Assembly (NCBI GenBank): GCA_003971905.1
Contig: RSEE01000021.1
Location: 1 to 64,000, forward strand
Source of the DNA: Moniliella sp. 'wahieum'
Taxonomy: Eukaryota; Basidiomycota; Moniliellomycetes; Moniliellales; Moniliellaceae
DNA length: 64,000 nt
Direction of reading: 5' to 3'
Shown here: positions 22,012 to 33,854 of the stretch, in pieces
Layout of the letters: each line of letters opens with the position of its first letter
Numbering within the stretch: position 1 is the stretch's first letter
Position numbers and translations under genes: made by a program
The notes under the pieces: model-generated
What the model was told of the DNA's origin: nothing
Seen by the model: the letters and a program-made list of their open reading frames with translations, nothing else
The model's database searches: none

Positions 22012-23441
22012 GACATGCCGTCCCTGTTCACTATACCATACGTGGCAGTCTGACCGTCTGCTGCGGCTGGGCACGCCGGGCTTGGTGATCCTGGCAACAA
22101 CTGCCCCCCCTGCCCTTCCACCCCTGCTGCTTCGATTTGCTCCGTGTGCGCTGCCCGTGGCGGAGGCGTGTTCGCTGTTGCGGCTAGGGCCGCACGCGCG
22201 CTGCAACCAGCGGCAGGTTGTTCGTGTACTTTAACCCCCCCCCCCCCTCCTACTGTGTACTGGCTTGGGGAGCCAACGCTCACATCGCCCATCGCCATGT
22301 AGAGCCGCGCCCAATGCGCGCGTTGGTTCCGATCTGGACGGCTGTGCTGCGGTGGAGCCATGTGCTGATGGCGCCGTTCTTGAGGATCACTACTGGCCAA
22401 TGGAACCTGAACAAGCTACGTGAAGCTGGACTTGAGTACCCGTAGTACGCGTGCACAGTGTGGGTGGAGAGGTACTCGATTGTTTCCGTCGCGACGAGGG
22501 AAGTCGGGCCGGCGAGTCCAATTGGCGCGCTTATCACCCAGTCGAATGTGCAGGCGGCCGAGATGCAGCGGAGCTGGTTTTGTTGGTTTCATAAAGGCAT
22601 TTTTGAAACTTGATCCAGGACGACTGGGCTGGGTTGACATCATGCATCATGCATCAGAACATCAGAACATCAGAAAGAACCCATGGATCGGGCAGGAGAG
22701 ACGGAGAAGAAAGGCGGGAAGATGGCATGTGCGTGTGACATTCTCCTTCGGGACAAGTGAGCTCGCCACCGGGGTGGATGCAGCATGCAGCAGGTGTGCA
22801 CGGCTCAGCTGGGGCGGCCCATTAGCATTACAGCAGTGGCGCCCCATGCTGCAGGGCCACCATGCTGCATCAACGTATCCACCCGCCCCAGCGCGCTCTC
22901 CGCGGGTGCGGAGGGCCAGCCTGCACCCTGGCGCATGACATGCATGATGCATTGCATGACGCATCATCCATCCGTCCGTCAGCAGCATCGGCCGCCACGG
23001 CGCCAGCCAGACGGCATGCAACCGATCGGTCATCTCACCCGTCTTAGCTCCGGGACAAGATCCGCTCTGCCCGCGTCCGCCGGCGCCGCCACTGCCGCAG
23101 TGTCCGCCCGCCCAGCCCCGCGCAGGCCTGAGGCGTTGAGGCTTTCAGGCATGCAAGCCCCGGTGCCGCTCACCGGCGCCCCTCCATCAACCCTAACGCC
23201 TAAGGCCTAAGGCCTACGGCATACGGCCTGCGGGGGGGCTGACCAGGGGGCTGGAGCGCATCTGCCCGCACGACGCCTGTGTTGCGCCTGGTCGTCGTTA
23301 CTCAGCGCCTCAGCAGTGCGAGCATACCGCAGCCCCTATCCCGCTGCCCAGCCACCTCTTCCCTCCTCCTGCCCCCATCCCCACCATCTCCCCCATCCCC
23401 ACCACACCCACCATCCCCAAGGCCCACCCCCCGTCTGCGCC
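22012..23441. other. Intergenic region
   Basis: It lies between uS7 and the bZIP gene. It contains a poly-C run at about 22,235, short direct repeats CATCATGCATCATGCATC and AACATCAG at 22,640-22,676, and CCTAAGGCCTAAGGCCTACGGC at 23,200-23,220. There is no recognisable gene. Confidence 0.5.
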
Positions 23442-25684
23442 ATGGCCTATCGCGACAGTGGTCCGTCGTTTCTCTGGGGCCTGAACCAGTTCCTGCCTCC
23501 ACGGACGGGTCCTCCAGCTCTGCGCCACCGCCCACCGCACCGTCTGGCCAGCCCGCCGCGAGCCCCAACCCGTCGGCTGTCCGCCCCGCTGCGGCCGCGG
23601 CCGGGATGCCCGGCCGCAAGCGCCTGCCACCAGCCCCACCGCCTTCAACCTCGACACGCTGTCGCCTGACACGGCGTACTTCACCGACCAGCTCGCCCTC
23701 TGGACCAATGCGTCCTTCTCCTTTGACGGCCCCACGGGCCATGCGCTGATTGCGGAGGAGGACAAGGAGAAGGAGAAGGGCGGCAGGAAAAAGAAAAGGA
23801 AGAGGAAGAGGCGACTGCCGCCTCGCTCGTCTCTCCGCCTGGCCTGGGCGCCGACGCAGAGCGCTACGCGGAGCAGGAGCGCCGGCTCCAGCGCGACCGT
23901 TCGCGCTACAACCGCGAACCCTCGCGCCCGGCGCCCGAGCGGGCGCCGGCCGACGCTACGGTGGCCGCGCCGGGGTCGGGGCTGTGGCCGCAGGCGCTTG
24001 CCTCGCTGGTGGGTTCGGCGGCTGGGCAAAGCGGCGGTGCGGTGCCCGTGGCGACGCCCTCGCACGCAGGCCAGGCGGGAGGAGCGCAGCCAGCGCCAGC
24101 GGGCAGCAGCAGCAGCAGCAACAACAACAGCAACAGCAACAGCAGCTGCTGCTCTCTGCGCTGGGCTCGAACCCGCTTGCGCTGCTGCAGCTGAGCCAGC
24201 TGCTGGGCTCGCTCAACGCGCTGGGCGGGCTGTCGAACCTGCCGGGGCTCGGGGGGCTGGCGCTGGGGGGGCTGGGTGGCCTGGCGGGCTGCAGAGCGTG
24301 CCGGCGTTGCAGGGACTCCAAGGGCTGGCCAGCCTGGCTGGCCTGGCAGGGCTGCCGCACGGACAGGCACTGGGCCAGCCCTGCCGCGCAGGTCCCGCCG
24401 CCGCCGCCGCCGCAGCCACAGCCACAGCCAAGCACAGCGCAGCCGCAGCCGCAGCAGCCGCCGCTGCTGTCGCTGCTGCAGGCGCTGCAGAGGGGGCAGG
24501 CGGCCGCAGCGGTGCCGGCCAGTGCCGGGGCATCCAATCCGCTCGCGCAGCTGCTGAGCCAGCTCCAGCCGCCCGCCTCTCCCGCCGCCCCGCCCGCCTC
24601 TCCCGCCGCCCCGCCCGCCCCGCCCGCCAGCGGCCCCGACTGGCTCCAGCGCATGCTCGCCTCCTCCCTCGATGCCCCCTCGGCCGCTCGCGCCACTCCC
24701 ACCCCGCCCGCCGCCCCCCCCCGCCGTCTGTCTCCGCCTCTGCCTCTGCCGCACCACACGCCAGCCCTGCTTCTGACCATCCTCAGGGCCCACCGCAACC
24801 GCAACCGCAACTGCAGCCAGCCCCCCGCCGCTCCTCTTCCACCCGCCCCCTCCTCCTCCGCTTCCCCCACCTCAGTCGGCAACGCCAGCACCGTCCCCAC
24901 CGGTCCGTCGCCCCCCCGACGGAGCGCACCCCAGGCGGCACCGTCCACCCCGGCCCCCGCCACTTCCCGGTCCGGTCCGGCGCCAAGAAGAAGCGGGGCG
25001 CGTCGCGTGCGGTCCCGGTCCCGGCCGGCAGCAGCTCGGATGGCAGTGGCGAAGTCTCAGCTGCGCCTGCGAAGAGCAAGCGCGCGAGCCAAGGGGAGCA
25101 GCAGTGCGACCGCAGCGGCGGCAGCGCGTCGTTAGCGGCAGCGCATCGAGCTGACATGATTCGTCCACCATCCCACCGCTTGTGCTGGTGGACACGGGCA
25201 ATCCCGAAGCGGATGCAGAGGCGAATCGGCTTGCGATTATTGAGGAAGATAAGCGGCGGCGCAACACGGCGGCCAGTGCACGGTTCCGGTTCAAGAAAGA
25301 AGCAGCGTGAGGCGGCGCTGGAAGCGGACCACAAGGAGTTGCGCGACAGGGTGGAAGAGTTGGAGGCGGAGAATGCCAAGTTGCACCGGAGAATGGCTGG
25401 CTTCGCTCGTTCTTCACCTCGTCCGAGCCCGTGCGGCTGGCGACGAGGGCCCGTCGTTGCTGCCCTCGGGACCGGTGGTGGAGAACCCATCCTCGGCGCC
25501 GACTGTGCCGATTGGCACGGCGCGCCCTCCGCCCGGCGCAGGACGGCGCAGCGCTTCGCCCGCTGCTGCGTCGCCCACCGAGCGGAGGGACTCGACCTCC
25601 ACCCGTCTCAGCCAACAAGCGGACACGGGAAGACTGATCCGGAGCACGAGCCAACCTGTGATCGAAAGGTGGAGGTTGGCCTAG
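23442..25684 (+). CDS. bZIP transcription factor, Cys3/MetR (sulfur) type, frames broken
   Basis: The basic region EEDKRRRNTAASARFR followed by a frame change and KQREAALEADHKELRDRVEE (about 25,240-25,370) matches the Neurospora CYS-3 / Aspergillus MetR / yeast Met4 class, which activates sulfur-assimilation genes; the RRRNTAASARFR core is characteristic. The N-terminal region has LSPDTAYFTDQLALWTNASF (about 23,655-23,710), resembling the start of that family. Between them lies a Q-rich, then Leu/Gly-rich and Pro/Ala-rich low-complexity region with a CAG/CAA run at 24,104-24,152, typical of an activation domain. The last residues end WRLA at 25,684. The start at 23,442 (MAYRDSGPSFLWG) is tentative. 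At least three frame changes occur, one within the basic region itself. Cysteine synthase 2 at the other end of the window is a plausible target. Confidence 0.82.
24104..24152 (+). repeat. Polyglutamine (CAG/CAA) tract
   Basis: About 16 consecutive CAG/CAA codons read as Gln in the frame that then continues LLLSALGSNPLALLQLSQLL. Other frames read Ser/Asn. It is part of the likely activation domain of the bZIP factor. Confidence 0.85.
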
Positions 25685-26639
25685 GTGGGTGGTCGTGTCG
25701 CCTTGGCTCCGCTTGGCTCTTGACTCGACACCTGTCTCTTTCTCTCTCTATGTTTGTGCTTGTGTGCTTTTTTGTTCTACTGCAGCTCGGTCCTCCAACG
25801 GACCGGCTGAAGCGATACCCCACCCTCCAACAGGGGGGTTCTATCTCGATCGACCTGGTGTTGTGTTGGGCTTGGCTTGGCTTGGCCTGACGCAGGTTCC
25901 TACGCTCCGCGCCCGCCCCATCTTGACTTGGGCTTGGGTTTGGGTCGCGAGGTACAGTGTAACAGTATATTTGAACGAAACGTGTGCTGGATTCAAACGG
26001 TTGGGTGGGTGGGACCGGTTGGGATGGGATGGCCCTGGGGGCATGAAGAACGGCCGAATGCGGGTAGGAATCGTGCGGTAGTCATTCACGGCTGTAGACA
26101 GGTCAGCGACGGGGAGCGTCAACCGTGGACCATGAACCTAACGATCAAAGCAAAGTCGGGTGTACGGGGGCAGATCCTCGGCCATCGTCCTAGCCGTGGT
26201 TGGACACCGAGATGAGAGATGTGGGCCGTGGGTGCACCGACCGACCCCCGTGCGACGTGGTTGTGCCCGCCGCGCGTCTGGAGACCCTGGGCCCCAGCGT
26301 CTCTTTTGTTGCCCCTCCGAGCCGAGGGAGGAGCAACGACGGAGACGCACGCGAGGAAGGAGCAACCCTATCGCTGCTCCTTGCCCCGTCGATCGGCATC
26401 ACAGGCACGGGGCCACTGTTGGTTCAGGCCCGGTGGGGTTTGCCTATAGAGGACCTAGTGCCTACGCTGGGTAGGCTACATGCGCTCCTGCGCTGTACTG
26501 TGTTGCTGCTCGGACGCTCCTCCCAGCGCCCACCACCACCTTCCCCAATGCCAGCCCAGAGACGTGCGGCCCTGCCCCCCCTCGATGCGGGCGTGTGAGC
26601 TAACCCCCCCGTGTGGGACAGAGGCGAATAAAGGTCGCG
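25685..26639. other. Intergenic region, possibly with unrecognised 5' exons
   Basis: CT-rich sequence at 25,735-25,752 and GGCTTGGGCTTGGG-type runs near 25,870-25,945. A plus-strand open frame at 26,200-26,598 has a moderately protein-like composition but no motif; it could be a 5' exon of the small gene that follows or chance. Confidence 0.4.
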
Positions 26640-27235
26640 CCAACCGGAGCGGAGGGACAATGGCTTGGAGCAGTGCCTCGCCTCGGCCACGAGGCCGTTC
26701 GTCAGTTTGACGCCTCGAGCCAGGCCAAGATGGAAACGTGCGGAAGGAGTGGTACGCCGTCTGCGCCTCCCTCCTGCCCAGTCGGGACGTTTGTGTTGAC
26801 GTGCAGCTGTCTGAATCGCAACCACCTGTGGCTATGGGGCATCTGCTAAGCCACAAGGACTATGCTGCCTTTGTACGAGACCACGAGGCGTTAACCGAGC
26901 AGCTGCTGCGCAACGTGGCTGCCTTGCACGACGCATTGCAACAGGTCCGCGTCTCTCCGCTTGCCATCCACCTGCAAGTCGTCCCCTAGCATGTACTGAC
27001 TCCCAACTGGATGCGCAGTTTGCCCGGCCGAGCATGGCGGCCAACCAGGGTGCCAGCACGCAGCTTCCCGAAGCATACCATGTTCACCTGCAAAACCTGG
27101 CACTGCTGGCGCGTGGTGAGTCTGTCGGTCTGCCTCTGGCTCTGCCTGTGCCTCTGCCGCGCCATATCCATGCCGAGCTTCTGACCACTGCCATCAGGTA
27201 TCAACGATGCGTGCAAGGGAGCCGCACGTGCCTAG
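26640..27235 (+). CDS. Small spliced gene, unrecognised product
   Basis: Three exons join in frame: about 26,640-26,944 (with a one-base frame change near 26,734), 27,019-27,115 and 27,198-27,235. Introns are 26,945-27,018 (ending GCGCAG, with a TACTGAC branch-like site) and 27,116-27,197 (GTGAGT..ATCAG). The readable protein includes RKEWYAVCASLLPSRDVCV, HKDYAAFVRDHEALTEQLLR, NVAALHDALQQ, FARPSMAANQGAS and a C-terminal LARGINDACKGAARA. It is helical, possibly coiled coil in the middle. I do not recognise the family. The gene ends 143 bp before the convergent BCAT stop. The 5' start is not defined. Confidence 0.6.
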
Positions 27236-27377
27236 CCCGTCCCCCGCTTCTATGCATGCTTGGCACCAAGCCAACGAGAATGAGGCTGCCCCGACGTGGG
27301 AACAGATGAGTGTGCGATATCGGTAGATCCACAGACAGGACCGTACAGGAGCTTAGAGGAAAAGACAGGTGGGCAGG

Positions 27378-28768
27378 TTAAGTAACCAGCACGCTCCACG
27401 GATGGGGGATCTTGCCGTATTGGATGCCCATGATGGTGTTGAGCATGGCCTTGGCCACGGCGCCCAGGCCATCGGGGCCGACGGGAACATGAATGTCTTT
27501 TCCCTGGAATCCAAGCCGGTCCACGGGACTGACAATGGCCGCGGTGCCCGCGCCAAAGATTTCCACCAGACGGCCCTCTTGGCTCGCCTGGAGCACCTCG
27601 CCATATTGATCTCCCGCTCGCTCACCTTGAGCTCCTTGGCAGGCGGAAGCCCCTCCACCTCCATCTCTCCCTTGACGTGGGCCCGGGCCAGGTCGAGGAT
27701 GGAATCGCGCGTGACACCAGCCAAGATCATGCCGTTCAGAGGCGGGGTGACCAGCTCGGTCGCTGGAAAGCAAAACACACACACACACACACACACACAC
27801 GTTAGCTTAGCGCCAGCAGCGTCCCTGGACGAAGGCAAGGTACGTACTTCCATCAGCCTGCTTGAGCACGACAAACAAGTTCATCGTTCCGACCTCGGTG
27901 AGCCAGTGTTCCGGGCCAAAGAGCCAGAGGTTTTGTTGGTAGCCGCGGGCGGCGGCTTGCATCTGTGGCTGTACGCCCGGCGCATAGTTGGCGCCCAACT
28001 TGTACTCGCCCGTGCCGCCGGGCCAGGCGCGCACCTTGGACGGGTCAGCTTCGAGCGCGACGGGCTTGTACCCCGTCTCGTAGTACGGACCCACAGGGCT
28101 CGCAATGACAAAGAGGAGTGCGTCCTTGGGGGGTGCACGCCCAAGGCCGCTTCGGTGCCAATCATCGCAGGCCGGATGTAGAGCGAGGTACCGGGCTTGC
28201 TCGGCACCCAGGCTGCGTCCTTGCGAAGCATCTGCTTGATCAGCTCGGTAAACTGGTCCGCATCGGGCACCTGGCAGGAGAGACGAAAAAAAAATGTCAG
28301 TAAGTCGATCGTCTGGTCGTCGGGGCGGGAGCAACGGCGCTTCGTACCGGAAGAGCAAGCCGAGCGGCACTCTTTTGCAAGCGCGCCATGTTCTTGTCGG
28401 GGCGGAAAAGACGGACATGGCCCTGAGCATCCTTGTAGGCCTTCATGCCCTCAAAGAGCGAGGGCGCATAGTGGAAGATGGTAGCGCTCGGGTCGAGCAC
28501 AAGGGGGCCATACGGCTTGATCTCGGGCGCGTCCCATCCGGTGGTCGCGTTCCACTTGGCACTGACCATGTGGTCGGTAAACTCCTTGCCAAATTTGAGG
28601 TTGTTGGGGTCGGGCAGCGGCTTGGGCGAGGTGGTGGTGGTGACCTTGGTCTGCGATGCGTCGAGCGAGGCGAGCAGGCACGCTGGTGCTGAGCAGCCTG
28701 TGCGGCAGCGCCAGGGGCAGCGAGCGCGGTGCGGCGAGCGCGGCGCGAGGGAGGGAGCGGAGGAGCAT
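27378..28768 (-). CDS. Branched-chain amino-acid aminotransferase, mitochondrial
   Basis: This PLP enzyme of fold type IV interconverts Leu, Ile and Val with their 2-oxo acids using glutamate/2-oxoglutarate. The start at 28,768 gives an Arg/Leu/Ser-rich mitochondrial presequence ([16 protein letters not shown]). Family motifs follow: [126 protein letters not shown] and the C-terminal [18 protein letters not shown]. The catalytic Lys is expected in the KLGANYAP block. Introns are 28,271-28,347 and 27,763-27,847, the latter holding a GT repeat. Frame changes near 28,600, 28,140 and 27,600 look like indel errors. Confidence 0.93.
27763..27847 (-). other. BCAT intron containing a (GT)n microsatellite
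   Basis: GTACGTACC..TTTCCAG, 85 bp. A GT repeat of about 13 units (plus strand AC, 27,775-27,800) lies close to the 3' splice site. Joining the exons gives [15 protein letters not shown] in frame. Confidence 0.85.
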
Positions 28769-29520
28769 GGAGGCGGTGGGGGGGATGGCGGGGGGATGGT
28801 GGGTCGGAGGGCGGACAGGGTGCGGCGGAGATGGGGCAGGACGAAGCGCGGTGAAGCTGGTTATGCGCACGAGGCTTCGCCGTTCCATTTGTAGCGCAGC
28901 AGCTGTCCACGCCGAGTCACAGCAGCCACACTGTGCCTGTGCGCATCTCCGGCACGGTCCACTGAACGTCGGATGTACGGATGGCCAACCAGGCCAGAGC
29001 CATGACAGGGCGCCCTGAACATTTCATGTCAAACTGCGCAAGCGGCGGCAGTTCCTAGTGCCGCCCAGCGTGCACTCGTGTGATGTGCATCGCAGGCTGC
29101 GCGTCCCGTGACCCATGTCAGTGACTGCCCCACTCGTTGGGCTCTTTCCCTGGCAGCCTGCGGCGCACCCACCAACCCCATTGCTGGTCGGCTTCGTCTG
29201 CCACCACCGTCACCAGTGCGGTTGCATCACCCTCGGGGGCCATCCGGACGACGAACGTCATCCATGCTTCCAAGAGGGATTGGGGGCCGGGGGAGGCAGT
29301 CAAGGCAGAGAGCCATTCCTGTGTCGCGGTCACCGATCCAGAACCCCGTGCTTGGAAGCGACCACCGGCGGGCCACCTGCAACGTTGAAACGTTGCCTTA
29401 GCTAACCTGGCCCAGTGAGAACGCCGTCCCACTGTGTGAGACTGGCCGGGCCAGCAGGCGCCGAGCGCCGCTGTGGGACCACCACCACATCCCGGCAGCC
29501 CGGCGTGCGATCCCGTCGCA
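28769..29520. promoter_or_regulatory. Divergent promoter region, BCAT / alpha-beta hydrolase
   Basis: The two genes are transcribed away from each other across about 750 bp. No TATA-like box or recognised factor site stands out. Open frames here are short and on both strands. Confidence 0.4.
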
Positions 29521-30583
29521 ATGGTGAGTTTGTCCTCGGTTGCGCAGCTGCCTGGGCAGGACGAGGAGGTGCGCATTGCCCACGACCCGCACTCGCAGGA
29601 TGCGGGCATCTACATCTCGGGTGTGCTGCGCAAGCAGGCCGCCAGCACCCACACGGCCATCCCGCCCGGAGCGACGGGCCGCAAACGCGTAGCGCTCATC
29701 CTCCACGGCGTCCAAGCGCACAAGAACCAGACCTACCACCGTGCTTTGGCCGGCGCGTTGCCGATTGATTCGCTGCGCATCGACTTTCGTGGGAACGGCG
29801 CGTCGTCCGGCGGGCCGTATGACCCGGCGCCGCACCTGTCGGCCAAGGTCGAGTGGGACTATGGCTCGATGGCGCCCGAGGTGCGCGACGTGCGCCGTGC
29901 GCTCCAATGGCTCGCCACTGAGCGCGGGTACATTGTGGACCTGGTCATTGCCCACTCGCGCGGGTGTGCAGTGATGTGGGAGTACTTTACCGAGCCGGAA
30001 CCGTTGGCGCACCAAGGCTACCTGCCCTTTTATGTGTCGGTCAGCGGTCGCTTTGACCAACGAGCTCAACTGCGTGCGTGTTAGTTGTCCCTGCTGGGTG
30101 GGGGTGGCGCTTGGCTAACGTGCATTTCGTGAAAAACCTGGGTGTGGGATAGAAAATTCAAGACGCTCAAGCCGGGCGGGACGTACGATGGGTGGTACCG
30201 ATTGGCCAGGGCGGCGTGCAGAAGCACATTGTCACGTACGAAAGTGTCCAGCGCGCCGCGCACCAGCCTACGCCGCAACAAGCCGCCCGTTCCCCCTGCA
30301 AAGTACGAGCGTGCTGTTGGTGCATGGTGACCATGACACTGTGGTGCCCCCCCAAGATGCACTGCAGTTTTACGATCTGCTGCGGGAGCGCCAAGCCCGC
30401 CTCGGCGGTGCCGCCGCCGCCGATCCGTCCCGGCTGGCCTTGCACATGGTCAAGCATGCCGACCACAACTTTCTCAACGTTGTCACTGACCAGCCCATCA
30501 CTCTCTTCGATGACCTGATCACCACCATCCTAACCTGGTACACGCAGCGAGCTGGTATCCCATGCGGCCAATCGTCTCTGTAA
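29521..30583 (+). CDS. Alpha/beta-hydrolase fold serine hydrolase
   Basis: It is probably a cytosolic esterase- or peptidase-like hydrolase; the substrate is unknown. From the ATG at 29,521: VALILHGVQAHKN (oxyanion loop), SLRIDFRGNGASSGG, and the nucleophile elbow VIAHSRGCAVMWE (Ser in H-S-R-G). After an intron at 30,074-30,152 (GTGCGTG..GATAG), exon 2 carries LKPGGTYDGWY, LLVHGDHDTVVPPQDAL (acid residue) and HMVKHADHNFLN (catalytic His), ending GQSSL at 30,583. There is no signal peptide. Small frame changes occur at the exon 1 end and near 30,200-30,290. The order Ser, Asp, His and the spacing fit the fold. It resembles fungal HSRG-type esterases, but I cannot assign a specific enzyme. Confidence 0.85.
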
Positions 30584-31435
30584 CCCCCGCTCTGCGCTGC
30601 ATCATCCAACCCAGCGCAAGATGGTACGGCATTACGTGCTGGCACCACGTGGCCCTGTCTAGCAGTTGAGGTTAGGCCGACTGGTTGGGCTATGTCAATG
30701 CACTGCATCAATCTTATGGAACGAAGAGGTGGTACCAGCCAAAAGACGTGGGACTGGATGGAAAGGCGGTAGGAGTTCGGGTAAGTTACTATTGATTGTT
30801 CCTGGAATGTAGTTGAAAAGACCAGAGTTGGGGGCGGGATGGGGTCTCGCCTCTCCTCGGATGCGGGGGTAGATGACGAGGGCGAACGGAAGGGGAGGGG
30901 CAAAGGGAACGTCCAATCCATGGTCCCAATCGACCACCCCTGTGTGTTGGACGCGCTCCGTTTCAGGCTAACCAGACTCACCGGGAACCGGGAACCACGG
31001 TAAATGTACATCGCATCAAGCTTCAAGCTTCATGACCCAGGACAGAAAGAACAGCCGGGGAGGAGGGGGGGGGGGGGGGGGCAGTGTTTGACGTGTGGTA
31101 TTGGCCAAAGGGGAGGATGTGCGGACATGATGACAGAGGGCGGGATCGAACAGATGCGATCGACGAGAAGAAACGGGGGCGACAAAGGGAAGAGGAAAGA
31201 AAAAGAAGGGAAGGAAAGAGAAGGGAAGGGAAAGGCAAGCCTAGCTCCCTCGACCGACGTCGCGGAGCGAGTCCGAGTCGGACCTGGTTTGGGGGAACGG
31301 AGGCGGGGCGGGGAACGAGGGTCGTTTGAGAAATGGACGAGACCGAGACGTGCCCTAGAGCAGCCATGGAGGCGACCCAGGGGGGGGAGGGGGGATGGGA
31401 TAGCATTGGTTGACCCCATTTTGGCGTTACAAGAA
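30584..31435. other. Intergenic region between convergent genes
   Basis: It lies between the hydrolase and Rho genes. It contains an AAGCTTCAAGCTTCA motif at 31,016-31,030, a poly-G run at 31,060-31,081 and a purine-rich tract GGAAAGAAAAAGAAGGGAAG at 31,190-31,230. No gene is recognised. Minus-strand frames here are continuations past the Rho C-terminus. Confidence 0.5.
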
Positions 31436-32074
31436 CAATACAGCATCCAGAGCTTTCGGACGACCGCGTCCGACCCCTCCCCTTTTCGCCTGACCGAATG
31501 GCCGCGGCAGTGGCTGGGCCTTGTTGAATGTCCTGATCGCGGACAACAATGGCAGCGCGTGTGGCCGCTTCAAACACGGCATCGACACCTTCGTTGTGGA
31601 GCGCCGACGTTTCGAGGTAGACCTTGGCACCGATCGTCTTGGCCATGTCCTGTCCCTGCTTTTTGGTCACGCAGCTGTCGGGTGAAGGAGACTGGTCGCG
31701 CAAGTCGCGCTTGCACCCGACGAGGAGGACGGGGATGCGCGGGCCGCAGATCTGACGCACCTCGTCGTTCCACTTGTACCGCACATTCTCAAGGCTGTCA
31801 GGTGTGTCAAGGGCAAAGGCAATGAGGATGACGTGGGCATGGGAGCTCAAGGGACGCAAGCGCTCATACTCCTCTTGGCCAGCCGTGTCCCAGAGGGCGA
31901 GGAGAATGGGTTTGCCGTCAAGACGGATCTCGGCGACATAGTTCTCGAAGATGGTGGGTTGGTACTGGTGCGGGAACTCGCCCAGGGCAAGACACACAGC
32001 AACGACGTCTTGCCGCACGCACCATCGCCGACGATAACCAGCTTGCGGCGAATGGCAGCGGGCACGGGCGGCAT
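31436..32074 (-). CDS. Rho-family small GTPase (Rho1/Rho2-like)
   Basis: A membrane-anchored switch for cell polarity, actin and wall synthesis. The start at 32,074 gives MPPVPAAIRRKLVIVGDGA, then P-loop GDGACGKTSLL, effector loop HQYQPTIFENYVAEI, WDTAGQEEYERLRPLS, HVILIAFALDTPDSLENVRY, GCKRDLRDQ, the Rho insert region, ETSALHNEGV and VFEAATRAAIVV. Near the C-terminus is GCCIVL, fitting a geranylgeranyl CaaX box (CIVL), but the frame reads on by one codon pair; a TAA lies one base out of frame directly after it. A missing T at about 31,989 (TCTTGCC for expected TCTTTGCC) breaks the frame after the P-loop. The mix of Rho1-like and Rho2-like residues leaves the exact orthologue open. Confidence 0.92.
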
Positions 32075-32833
32075 GGCAGAGACACAAGGCGGCGGGGGGA
32101 GGGGGAGAGGTGGGGCGTTGTGTGCACGAGCGAGGCCGGAGCAGCAGGTGGCGGTGGTGGCCGGGGCGGCGGCGAGGGCGAGGGTGAGGGGAGGGAAGAC
32201 GGTGCTGGGCGTAGGCAACCCACGCCCAACGCCAAGCACCTCGGCGGACACGTTCGAGCCAACGCCACGCAGCGACGGGCCCCACGTCGGGCCGTCTGAT
32301 CTGGCCGGCGCGGGCTCCGCTGGCGGAGCTGCTCTGCTGTGCTCGTCTCTGCGCTGCTCTCGGGTGGGTGATGCACGTGCTGGTGGGCCAGCTGACGCGT
32401 GACGCGTCCGCCCACGCGGCAGACGCAGTGCGGATCACCGGTCACCCAGCACACCCACTCGGCCGGCCACCGGCACGACGCCGCGGTGGAGCGCACTGGG
32501 CCTAACCCTAGCACGGGGATCGTGCGTGCTACGTGCGGCCACCGGGGTCACCGGTCACCGGTCACCCGTCCGTCTGGCCACTTTCGACACGCGGTGGTCC
32601 CCAGGCAGCGCGACCTGTTTTGGGCCGCTCCTCCTCCAGGCCTTGGAGTTCCGTTGTTTTCTCTCTCGCGTTTTCCTTGTTCCGCAGCTGAGCCCCTGGA
32701 GGCGACTTCCTATAGGCGTTGCTACCACCATCAGGGCAATTATCACTTCTACAGTCCTTGCAGATGGACGACGGTTCGTGCAAGGCGATGGCATTGGCAC
32801 TGTGTCTCTGTCTATATCCATACCACGTCCATT
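32075..32833. other. Rho upstream region with GGTCACC repeats
   Basis: The Rho 5' flank is GC-rich up to about 32,400. It then has clustered GTCACCGGTCACC units at about 32,432-32,450 and 32,545-32,570. A similar cluster is at 41,728-41,757. From about 32,620 the composition becomes distinctly AT-richer, marking the left edge of the phosphatase island. Confidence 0.5.
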
Positions 32834-33014
32834 TCATTGACAGAGCTTAAGGCTGGGACAGGGGGAACGCTATGTCTAAACCTAACCGTTCATCTTGCGG
32901 GGGTTACTTGGAAGCGCCACCAAGATTAAGGAACTAGGGGAATCGCCAGGATATCAGGACCCTCCGGTTCTCGCCATCCGGTCCCGTACCCTAGGAAGCG
33001 CGTGTGGACACGGA
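32834..33014 (+). repeat. Dispersed repeat, copy 1
   Basis: The segment TCATTGACAGAGCTTAAGGCTG..GAATCGCCAGGAT..GGAAGCGCGTGTGGA is clearly homologous, in the same orientation, to 42,034-42,213, at roughly three quarters identity by eye. The two copies bracket phosphatase copy A. No terminal repeats or coding content are seen. Confidence 0.75.
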
Positions 33015-33854
33015 TGAACGTGGTTGACATCCGAGCGAGGAACCATTTCCACTGAGATGATATACCTACTATAGTAATACCGCGGCTCTCCCCCATCCGT
33101 TCCACTCCCCAATCCTTCTATTTTGCTTCTTTTCCTTATAACTTGGTAAGTGCGTACCAGCTTTCGATGGCCGGGATGGAGAATTTGGTCGTGGCGTGGG
33201 GTCATGGCACTGGCTAGCGGCTGGACCGCATGGCTGACATTTCTCGCCTTGTTACGGACGCTAATAGTAGCTACAAATTTTTGTCCAACAGTATCAAGCA
33301 TGGCATGCTGTCTCATAATAGCTACCACCTACTAGTACTTAGTAGTAGTACCGTTGCCCCGTGGCTGGCTATGTCTTCTTCAGTTAGCTCTAGTACTCAG
33401 AAAAAAGGGTTTCTCTTCTTCTTGTCGCAACGTCTGTTTTTGCCTTACCACCACCAGGATACCGCTCCCGCTTATACTCGGTACTCCTCTCTCTCTCTCT
33501 CCGCTGTATTCGCTGTCTGCATCGTATATATTGAATAATAGATACTGTTGTGTCTCGCTTGCGTTCTGGCATACTTGCGTCGCTACACTGCGACTAGAAG
33601 AATTCAGTGAATTTCGCTGTAGTTTTCATTGGAATATACCGACTTGGTATCAAGCTACGAGAGTAAATAAGAGAATGTGAAAAAGTTGGGAGTGAAAAGA
33701 GGAAAAGATAAAAGGGGGGTTGAAGAGGAGGGAAAAGTGAGAACCAATAAACATTTGCAATAAATAACCCCAAAGAAAAAGAGTGGTTGGTAGTGCTAGT
33801 AGTGAATCTCGTGCTGAGGTGACCAACAATGAAGGCCGGAAAGTAAAAGGACCA
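33015..33854. other. 3' flank of phosphatase copy A
   Basis: AT-rich, with CTCTCTCTCTCTC at about 33,488-33,502. From about 33,600 to 33,854 it is homologous to the 3' flank of copy B (about 45,440-45,686): shared GAGAGTAAA..GAGAATGTGAAAAAG, TTGAAGAGGAGG and GTGCTAGTAGTGAATCTCGTG. The duplication unit therefore included several hundred bases downstream of the gene. Confidence 0.6.

Noticed and set aside
23906-24963. Long minus-strand frames of about 300 residues
   Set aside because: Shadows of the bZIP gene's Q/P/A-rich region; poly-Leu and poly-Cys runs are the antisense of CAG repeats.
29524-29547. GTGAGT..GCAG directly after the hydrolase ATG as an intron
   Set aside because: Only 24 nt, far shorter than the 69-107 bp introns seen here, and the frame is open through it.
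31023-32438. Single 471-residue minus-strand protein over the Rho locus
   Set aside because: The GTPase begins at the ATG at 32,074 and ends at the CaaX-like box near 31,440; the flanking parts are frame-shifted or untranslated extensions.
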